Origin: JBOHWJ01 sp050736615
Lineage (GTDB): Bacteria > Desulfobacterota > Binatia > Binatales > Binataceae
Length of the DNA stretch: 28,956 bases
Direction: 5' to 3'
NCBI GenBank assembly: GCA_050736615.1
Contig: JBOHWL010000007.1
Location: 1-28,956, forward strand
Shown here piece after piece: positions 23,388 to 28,956 of the stretch. A model generated the notes under the pieces. It had not been told where the DNA came from. It did no database searches and saw nothing but the letters and a program-made list of their open reading frames with translations. Position numbers and translations under genes: made by a program. Position 1 is the first letter of the stretch. Each line of letters starts with the position of its first letter.

Positions 23388-24416
23388 ATGAGACCATTCA
23401 CCTTTGATCCGCTCAAGTACGCGGCTGCTTTCAAGACAACGGGCTACGTCCATATAAAAGGCGGCGTGAGTGACGAGCTGCTGGGATATGCAAAGGAACG
23501 TTTAGCCGAATTTCGTCTTTCCGGTCGGAATGAACTTTCGGCAAACGAGATAAAGAACAAGAAGAAGCAATGTTTATTTGATCTGCCGAATGACCATGAG
23601 TTTCTGAGAGAACTCAACGAGAGCATCGCCGTGCTCGCCGATCTACCTATTGATCGGATGACCGTGTCGGAGCGTCACATAAAGGTTTATGAAGATAACG
23701 CCGCTCCCCGGCCGCCACTGCACAAGGACTGTGTCGCGTCCCAGGTTGCCGTGGGAATACCGCTCGAAAACGCAAGCGGCTCGCGTCTGGTTCTCTTACC
23801 ATCCGGTGAGAGACACGTAAATCCGTTCGATCACGCAATCTACGGATTCAACCCTGACGACCCGCTTGACGCAGTGCGGCAGAGCCCGGACTTTCGTGTG
23901 AGCGAAGGCGCTCAGCCGCGACACAGCCCGCCCTCGGGGCTGGTCGAACTCGACGTTCCGCCGGGAGATGTCGTGATTTTCGCCGGCTCGTCGATTTATC
24001 ATGAGCGGTTCAACGCGGCGCGTTCCGCGGTTTTATACCTGAAGTTTAACGCTATGCGGCTGGATCATCTGGCTGAAGATCCGTCAACCCTCCACCGACG
24101 AGACGAGAGCATAAAAATCCTGCGCAACCGCGACGACGATGCGTTGATGGAGAGCCTCGTCGAAACCTCACCACGACTCAGGAGCATTGACCGCCACTAC
24201 ACCCGACTCGGCTGGGCAAGTGTCCTGCGCGCCCATGTCGACAACACGGAATTCATGATGTCGGAAGACGATCTCACGTTTCTCTTCGCGCTTCGTGGAC
24301 CGCGCAGCATCAGAGATGTGCTGCTCGGGCTGGGCGTTCCCGCGGATCAGTTGCTTTCACATGCGACGCGAATCCGCAGGCTCTGTGAACTCGGCGGCCT
24401 CGACCTCCTGAGCTAG
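23388..24416 (+). CDS. Fe(II)/2-oxoglutarate-dependent dioxygenase, phytanoyl-CoA hydroxylase-like
   Basis: The 342-aa enzyme starts FDPLKYAAAFKTTGYVHIKGGVSDE, a typical PhyH opening. The iron ligands are His112 and Asp114 (PPLHKDC) and His205 (IYHERFNAARSAVLYLKF), with Arg212 as the likely 2-oxoglutarate anchor. Such enzymes hydroxylate small molecules or carrier-bound acids. After about residue 280 a separate small domain follows (DLTFLFALRGPRSIRDVLLGLGVPADQLL...), which looks winged-helix-like and is not part of the barrel. The start at ATG 23388 fits the family opening; the frame is open upstream to 23349 with unlike residues. It is the first of a run of modifying enzymes. The stop is TAG. 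Confidence 0.85.
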   Translation: MRPFTFDPLKYAAAFKTTGYVHIKGGVSDELLGYAKERLAEFRLSGRNELSANEIKNKKKQCLFDLPNDHEFLRELNESIAVLADLPIDRMTVSERHIKVYEDNAAPRPPLHKDCVASQVAVGIPLENASGSRLVLLPSGERHVNPFDHAIYGFNPDDPLDAVRQSPDFRVSEGAQPRHSPPSGLVELDVPPGDVVIFAGSSIYHERFNAARSAVLYLKFNAMRLDHLAEDPSTLHRRDESIKILRNRDDDALMESLVETSPRLRSIDRHYTRLGWASVLRAHVDNTEFMMSEDDLTFLFALRGPRSIRDVLLGLGVPADQLLSHATRIRRLCELGGLDLLS

Positions 24417-24471
24417 CCAGATTTTTCAAAGCCGACCGCGCAACGCGGGCTCTCCAATTCCTTACAAGTCA

Positions 24472-25611
24472 ATGAGACCAAAGACGGCGCACCGTACGGC
24501 GCCCGGTGCTTCGTTGGCCGGGCAGGCGCTGCTTCGCCTCCCTTGCGTGTGGTATTTCGTCCGGCGCGCACTGCTCGGTCGAATACGCCCCGCCAATCGG
24601 CGAATGCGGTCATCGCGGCGCGAGTTTTACACCCGAGCCTGGCTCAACGCAGCGGAAGCACTCGGAGCGCGTTGCATCGCGAGCCCTGGCGGAATCACAG
24701 AGATAAAGCGCGGCTCCCGTGAAATACGCGTCAGTGCCAGTACAACCTCGCTTGATTCGGCAGCTACAATTGAACGGGCCTCAGACAAGGCGGCAGTTCG
24801 CTCCCTGCTCGCCCGAACTGGGATTCCCGTGCCCCGGCACATTGAAATAACGCTTGGCGAGTTCCGTGAAGCACTGTCCATGCTCAGCTCGTCGCCAGTT
24901 CCTCTGGTGGTCAAGCCGGCGGCCAACACCGGCTCTGGAGCCGGAGTCTCGACGAGTGTGACGACTCCGCATCAGCTTAGAATCGCAGTGGCGTGGGCCC
25001 GCGCATTCGGACCCCGCGTTCTCGTCGAGGAGCAACTCGACGGCGACTGCTATCGAGTTCTGATGATGGATGGTGAAGTGCTCGACATCGTGCTTCGGCA
25101 TCCGCCGACGATAGTTGCCGATGGGACCTCGACCATACGTCAAATGCTGAGCCGTGAAAACGCACTGCGGCTTGAGGCGGGCACTGCCCGCGCGCAAGTG
25201 CTGATTCGAAACGACCCCGATCTTCGCAACACTCTGGCCGCCCAAGGTCTTAACCTGCGCTCCCGTCCGACACTTGGCCGCATGGTGATTGTTAAGCGCG
25301 TGATTAATGACAATGGCGGACGCGACAATTCCTCGGCAGTCGGTCTGCTCTGCCCCGCCATTCTCGCCTCCGCGCGTGAGGCAGCCGACGTATTGCATGC
25401 GCGCCTGGTGGGAGTCGACATCATCTGCCACGATCCTACTGTACCACTGGAGCGTTCGGGTGGTGCGATTCTCGAGGTTAACACCACTCCAGGTTTTTAC
25501 TATCACTATCATAAAGCTGACGTCTCCTTCGCCGTCGCCGATCACGTTTTGCATAAGTTCTTTGATGCAGCCGCAGGTGATGCTTCGTCCCCGAATTCCG
25601 GTTCCAGTTGA
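24472..25611 (+). CDS. ATP-grasp ligase related to the cyanophycin synthetase central domain
   Basis: The 379-aa protein has ERASDKAAVRSLLARTGIPVPRH (101-123), the ATP-binding VVKPAANTGSGAGV (146-159), and GDCYRVLMMDGEVLDIVLR with HPPTIVADGTSTIRQML. VGVDIICHD (313-321) and EVNTTPGF (335-342) supply metal ligands. These match the ATP-grasp module of cyanophycin synthetase and related amino-acid ligases, but the N-terminal and Mur-ligase-like parts of full cyanophycin synthetase (about 870 aa) are missing. It should form an amide bond by an acyl-phosphate. The N-terminal 45 residues are Arg-rich and may be cytoplasmic targeting or an over-long start (ATG codons at 24472 and about 24604). The substrate is unknown. 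Confidence 0.87.
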   Translation: MRPKTAHRTAPGASLAGQALLRLPCVWYFVRRALLGRIRPANRRMRSSRREFYTRAWLNAAEALGARCIASPGGITEIKRGSREIRVSASTTSLDSAATIERASDKAAVRSLLARTGIPVPRHIEITLGEFREALSMLSSSPVPLVVKPAANTGSGAGVSTSVTTPHQLRIAVAWARAFGPRVLVEEQLDGDCYRVLMMDGEVLDIVLRHPPTIVADGTSTIRQMLSRENALRLEAGTARAQVLIRNDPDLRNTLAAQGLNLRSRPTLGRMVIVKRVINDNGGRDNSSAVGLLCPAILASAREAADVLHARLVGVDIICHDPTVPLERSGGAILEVNTTPGFYYHYHKADVSFAVADHVLHKFFDAAAGDASSPNSGSS

Positions 25612-25632
25612 CCGAAGTGGCGGACACGCACG

Positions 25633-26463
25633 ATGAGCACGCAAGAACAAACTCTGGTAAACCGACATTTTGAAAAAGTCGCCCCCTACTGGATGCAGGT
25701 ATACGGACGTTCCGACGATCTCTATTCACAGATCTACCAGGAGCGTTTACGCATCGTGCTCGAGTTTGCGGACCGAACCGGCCTGCCCAAAGCCGCTCGC
25801 GCTCTGGATATAGGCTGCGGTGCCGGCTATGCGACGGTTGCCCTAGCCAGACGCGGTTATCGCGTTGACGCAGTCGACGCGGTGGAGGCCATGACCGAGT
25901 CCACGCGTCATCTTGCGGCGCAGGCAGACCTGCGGCAAAACGTAAAGGTCAGCCGCGGCGACATTCACGCCCTCCCTTTTCCGGACAAGACCTTCGATCT
26001 CGTCGTCGCCGTGGGCGTGCTGCCCTGGCTTACATCGGTTGAAGAGGCACTGAACGACATCTCGCTAATTCTCCAACCGAGAGGATACCTGATCGCCACC
26101 GTCGACAATCGCTGGGGCTTGCGGCAGCTTGTGGAGCCGTTGGCTAATCCCTTGTTCGCTCCGCTTAAGGGGCCGACCAAGACAATTCTGCGGCGCTTTC
26201 AGCTTCTACGCACATCACCTCGGCCATCCAGAACCTCGATTGTGCGTTTTGACTCGATCCTCGCGGACAAAGGCTTCGACAAGCTGGGCGGCATCACGAT
26301 TGGTTTCGGGCCTTTCACTTTCTTCCGCCGCCAGCTACTGCCTAATCGATTGGGAATTCGGGTGAACGATTTCCTCCAGGCCATGGCATACCGAGCCGTT
26401 CCCGGGGTGGCTGCGTGCGGGGCAGAATATGTATTTCTGGCACGAAAGACGATCGGCGGTTGA
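25633..26463 (+). CDS. Class I SAM-dependent methyltransferase
   Basis: The 276-aa protein has SAM motif I ALDIGCGAGYATVALARRGY (57-76), an acidic motif II region (VDAVDAVEAM), motif RGDIHALPFPDKTFDLVVAVGVLPWL, and a UbiE/Methyltransf_11-like course afterwards. A C-terminal part (FGPFTFFRRQLLPNRLGIRVNDFL) has aromatic and basic residues. It may methylate an O or N atom on the product of neighbouring ligases. It starts 21 bases after the first ATP-grasp stop, consistent with one operon. The acceptor cannot be told. Confidence 0.9.
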   Translation: MSTQEQTLVNRHFEKVAPYWMQVYGRSDDLYSQIYQERLRIVLEFADRTGLPKAARALDIGCGAGYATVALARRGYRVDAVDAVEAMTESTRHLAAQADLRQNVKVSRGDIHALPFPDKTFDLVVAVGVLPWLTSVEEALNDISLILQPRGYLIATVDNRWGLRQLVEPLANPLFAPLKGPTKTILRRFQLLRTSPRPSRTSIVRFDSILADKGFDKLGGITIGFGPFTFFRRQLLPNRLGIRVNDFLQAMAYRAVPGVAACGAEYVFLARKTIGG

Positions 26464-26529
26464 GCTCAGGCGACATTTGGCCCACTCGGCGGTCACACTA
26501 ATTCCTTTTCGCTCATTTTCTCCTCGGTC

Positions 26530-27801
26530 ATGCGAGATCTTCGGGTACATACTGTGACCCAAGCCGCGGTACCATCCTATATCACGAGCTCCCCGAGACC
26601 CGAGCCGGTGCCGGCCATCATAGTCGGTGGCCACGAGAATGCGCTTTCAGTCGCACGCAATCTCACGCGGCAAGGAATTCCCGTGTTCGCCCTCAACTAC
26701 CCTTATGAGCCAATCCGGTTCTCACGTTACGCTAAGTACATACATCTCGATGACTCCGGATCACTCGAAGCCTGGAAGCAGTTCCTCTGCGGGCCCCAAT
26801 CCGATCATTTGCGCGGCTCTGTACTTCTCACCTGCAGCGATGAAGCCATAGCGACAATTTTGAGTAATTACCAGGCGCTGTCGACGAAATTCCAACTCGA
26901 AGAGGGTGATTTCGCGGTACGCGGCTTGCTTCTTGATAAATTCAGCACCTATAGATTGGCTCGAGAAACGGAGATACCGACGGTGGATTATTGGCAGGTG
27001 CGCTCGGCTGAAGAACTGGATGCCCTCATACCTGAACTCCGGTTTCCTCTAATATTGAAGCCACTATACTCACCTAATTCCAAGTTGCTCAAGTCCAAAG
27101 CTACGATGATCGTTGGCAAGGACGCGCTGAGGCGACGATTCGATGCGGCCCATCGTCATAATGTCGGAGTGATATTGATGGAGTACATCGCGGGCGGAGA
27201 CGAACGCCTGTGCAGCTACCATACTTATCTTGACGACCAGCTCAACCCGCTCGTGCATCTGACCAAACGCCAACCGCGCCGCTATCCACGAAACTCTGGT
27301 ACACAGACTTACGCAGTCATCACCTGGGTACCCGAGGCGGCGAAACTTGGGCTCGCGTTCCTGCGCCATCTTCGGCTTAGAGGTCTCGCGCATATCGAGT
27401 TCAAATGGGACGAACGGGATGGGAAACTGAAGATCATAGATGCCAACCCGCGTTTTAGCGGATCCGACTGCCTTATCACGAAGAGCGGCATCAATCTGGC
27501 CCTGATCGCATATAACCGCATCACCGGCCGTCCCCAGCCACCGGTGCTGCATTACAAACAGCCGCTGGTGCTGTGCCGGCCGATAGAAGATGCCCTTGCC
27601 GCATGGGAACTGCGCAAGCGAGGAGAGCTACATTTCTCACAGTGGCTGCGTCAGGTGTGGCGCGCGGACAAATTTCCATTCTTCGACTGGCGCGATCCAA
27701 TGCCCGCGCTCTCGGTCCTGACCCGCCGTGCAGGGCAAACGTTGCGATTGTTGCTGCGCACGGCGATGTCGCGGGCGCGGCCAAAGGTGCAAGTGCGATG
27801 A
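26530..27801 (+). CDS. Second ATP-grasp ligase, D-aspartate ligase/CarB-like
   Basis: The 423-aa protein opens with a nucleotide-like fold PAIIVGGHENALSVARNLTRQGIPVFALNYP. The ATP-grasp core follows: LLDKFSTYRLARETEIPTVDYW, FPLILKPLYSPNSKLLKSKATMIV, VILMEYIAGGDERLCSYHTYLD, HIEFKWDERDGKLKIIDANPRFSG. The NPRF word carries the metal-binding Asn of the fold. Its nearest relatives by eye are proteins annotated as D-aspartate ligases or carboxylate-amine ligases; they are often found in exopolysaccharide and peptidoglycan-bridge loci. It belongs to another branch than the ATP-grasp gene at 24472, so the locus probably makes two different amide or ester bonds. The stop overlaps the next start as ATGA. 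Confidence 0.87.
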   Translation: MRDLRVHTVTQAAVPSYITSSPRPEPVPAIIVGGHENALSVARNLTRQGIPVFALNYPYEPIRFSRYAKYIHLDDSGSLEAWKQFLCGPQSDHLRGSVLLTCSDEAIATILSNYQALSTKFQLEEGDFAVRGLLLDKFSTYRLARETEIPTVDYWQVRSAEELDALIPELRFPLILKPLYSPNSKLLKSKATMIVGKDALRRRFDAAHRHNVGVILMEYIAGGDERLCSYHTYLDDQLNPLVHLTKRQPRRYPRNSGTQTYAVITWVPEAAKLGLAFLRHLRLRGLAHIEFKWDERDGKLKIIDANPRFSGSDCLITKSGINLALIAYNRITGRPQPPVLHYKQPLVLCRPIEDALAAWELRKRGELHFSQWLRQVWRADKFPFFDWRDPMPALSVLTRRAGQTLRLLLRTAMSRARPKVQVR

Positions 27802-28694
27802 CTACCAGGATCGCTATCCTGTATCCGGGCGCCTTGGGCAGCGTGCTCGGTCGGAAAATTCTACAAGCCGGCGCGAGCGCCATCACGTGCCTCGCAGGCC
27901 GGAGCCAGGTGACGTGCCGCCGAGCAGCAGCCGCCGCGTTCGTCCTCGTGCCCTCGCTCGAGGAGGTCGCACGGCAAAGCGAACTGGTTATCTCGCTCGT
28001 TCCGCCGCGCGGGGCCGTGGAAACGGCCCGCGATTTCGCCGAATCCTTTGAGTCCGCGCGACGTGGCGGCTCCCAAATGCACGAGCTGACGTTTGTCGAT
28101 GCCAATTCGACGTCGCCGCGGACAAAGCTACAGATCGAGAAAATCCTCTCGCGCGCTGGAATACCATGCCTTGATGGCACCTTCTTCGGACCAGCGAATC
28201 GCATTGGTCCGGACAACATACTCGCGCTTAGTGGTCCGGGAGCGGACAAAGTCGCGCGTCTGTTACATGCGACTGTTGAGGTATGGCCGGTAGGGACCGT
28301 TGTGGGCCGCGCGTCCGCACTCAAGATGGCCCTTGGAATCATGACAAAGGCGCTGTGCGCCTTGTTCCTGGAAATGGTCTGCGCGTCCGCGGCGGAAGGA
28401 CAACTTGCGTCCACACTCAAGCTGATGCGGCGACTTTATCCAGGCACTATGGGTTTTCTCGAACGGTCATTGCCGACCTATCCCGCTCACGTCGCACGCA
28501 AAACGCAGGAACTCGGTGAGGTCCTTGATTGGCTTCATGAGCTCGGACAATCCGGTGCGATGACCCATGGTGCGCTCGAGATTCTCGAACGGCTTCGCCT
28601 CGAAGGGTTCGACTCGCGTTCGGATTGGTGTCTCGACGACCTCCTGCGCCGTTTCACGGAGTCCGCATTGCCGCCATCTAATCGCCCCGATTAG
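27798..28694 (+). CDS. NAD(P)-dependent dehydrogenase of the 6PGDH/HIBADH type with DUF1932 domain
   Basis: The 298-aa protein starts RIAILYPGALGSVLGRKIL, a Rossmann GxxGxxxG loop. VDANSTSPRTKLQIEKIL and CLDGTFFGPANRIGPDNILALSG correspond to the substrate-binding strand region. The helical C-terminus (RASALKMALGIMTKALCALFLEMVCASAAEG..., ending LGQSGAMTHGALEILERL) matches DUF1932; a Lys in ALKMAL is at the usual catalytic-Lys position. Such enzymes oxidise beta-hydroxy acids. ATG 27798 overlaps the upstream stop, so it is coupled to the ATP-grasp gene. It could act on a hydroxy acid made by the dioxygenase, which is inference. A MITE-like element follows. Confidence 0.88.
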   Translation: MTTRIAILYPGALGSVLGRKILQAGASAITCLAGRSQVTCRRAAAAAFVLVPSLEEVARQSELVISLVPPRGAVETARDFAESFESARRGGSQMHELTFVDANSTSPRTKLQIEKILSRAGIPCLDGTFFGPANRIGPDNILALSGPGADKVARLLHATVEVWPVGTVVGRASALKMALGIMTKALCALFLEMVCASAAEGQLASTLKLMRRLYPGTMGFLERSLPTYPAHVARKTQELGEVLDWLHELGQSGAMTHGALEILERLRLEGFDSRSDWCLDDLLRRFTESALPPSNRPD

Positions 28695-28781
28695 TGGGTT
28701 CTTATTAGACATCCAAATGCTCTGAGGAAGGCGGCCAAAGGTCGCGACCGGTTTGTCCGCACGGCCTTCACCCACAAGGCC

Positions 28782-28940
28782 CTAGCAGGCTGTTGATAAA
28801 TCACAACCTGCTCCCCCTCTCTTTCTCCCCCGCAAAAGAGCGGGAGAGAAGCTTGAGGAAAGCAGCCAGCTTTTGCGCAGGGTGTTGAGGGCATTGGGAT
28901 GCGACTGGCGCTAAGAACGCTTTTTTCAACACCCTGCTAG
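28782..28940. mobile_element. MITE-like element, 159 bp, with 15-bp terminal inverted repeats and 5-bp target duplication
   Basis: The left end CTAGCAGGCTGTTGA (28782-28796) and right end TCAACACCCTGCTAG (28926-28940) are inverted at 14 of 15 positions. AGGCC flanks the element on both sides (28777-28781 and 28941-28945), as expected for a 5-bp target-site duplication. Inside is a hairpin built from TCTCCCCCGC and GCGGGAGAGA and no coding capacity. Ends of the CTAGCAGG-GTTGAAAAA type are familiar from transposase-less elements and IS ends in related genomes, which is general knowledge. It lies 87 bp after the last gene of the exosortase locus. Confidence 0.8.
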
Positions 28941-28956
28941 AGGCCGCACGCGAGGC

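Noticed and set aside
1..28956. CRISPR arrays, rRNA genes, integrases or transposases
   Set aside because: No regularly spaced repeats, no rRNA-like sequence and no recombinase motif seen on either strand.

Overview
The window comes from a GC-rich Gram-negative-type bacterium. The first 7 kb is a division and cell-wall (dcw) cluster on the minus strand. The middle holds an F420-type luciferase-like oxidoreductase, a class III CoA-transferase and a protoglobin. The last 12 kb is an exosortase-linked surface-polymer locus. The mix (dcw order, FtsI with a PASTA domain, F420-type enzyme, exosortase E) suggests a soil or sediment lineage such as Binatota or another former deltaproteobacterial group. 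This is inference and no marker in the window settles it.

Layout. (1) 1-6960, minus strand, transcribed right to left: mraZ, rsmH, ftsL, ftsI, murE, mraY, preceded by a MraZ-box operator at 6928-6952. Genes overlap or sit a few bases apart up to murE. A 619-bp gap with two inverted-repeat elements then lies between murE and mraY, where murF usually sits. mraY carries an in-frame amber codon at 115-117, and its conserved C-terminal end continues in the same frame to the window edge. (2) 7129-15259, mixed strands: a small membrane protein, an 824-aa P-loop ATPase of unknown role, a CaiB/BaiF CoA-transferase, an NTF2-like protein, an LLM oxidoreductase, a TrmJ-type RNA methyltransferase, a small charged protein, tRNA-Asn(GUU) and a protoglobin. 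(3) 15260-16540: about 1.3 kb without a convincing gene. (4) 16541-28694, all plus strand: WecG/TagA-type glycosyltransferase, a His-rich secreted protein with a VPEID-CTERM-like tail, an exosortase E/CPBP protease fusion, a GT4 glycosyltransferase, a Wzx-type flippase, then RraA-like protein, Fe(II)/2OG dioxygenase, cyanophycin-synthetase-like ATP-grasp ligase, SAM methyltransferase, a second ATP-grasp ligase and a DUF1932 dehydrogenase. (5) 28782-28940: a MITE-like element with 15-bp inverted ends and a 5-bp target duplication.

How the genes may work together. The dcw genes make and polymerise peptidoglycan precursors at the septum. Region 4 reads as one locus that builds a glycan (two glycosyltransferases), exports it (flippase) and sorts a small His-rich protein to the surface (exosortase E/protease). 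Six further enzymes, two of them ATP-grasp ligases, could make an amino-acid-like or peptide-like building block or decoration. That combination is the best candidate in the window for an undescribed system. The individual families are well supported by motifs; the joint pathway is inference.
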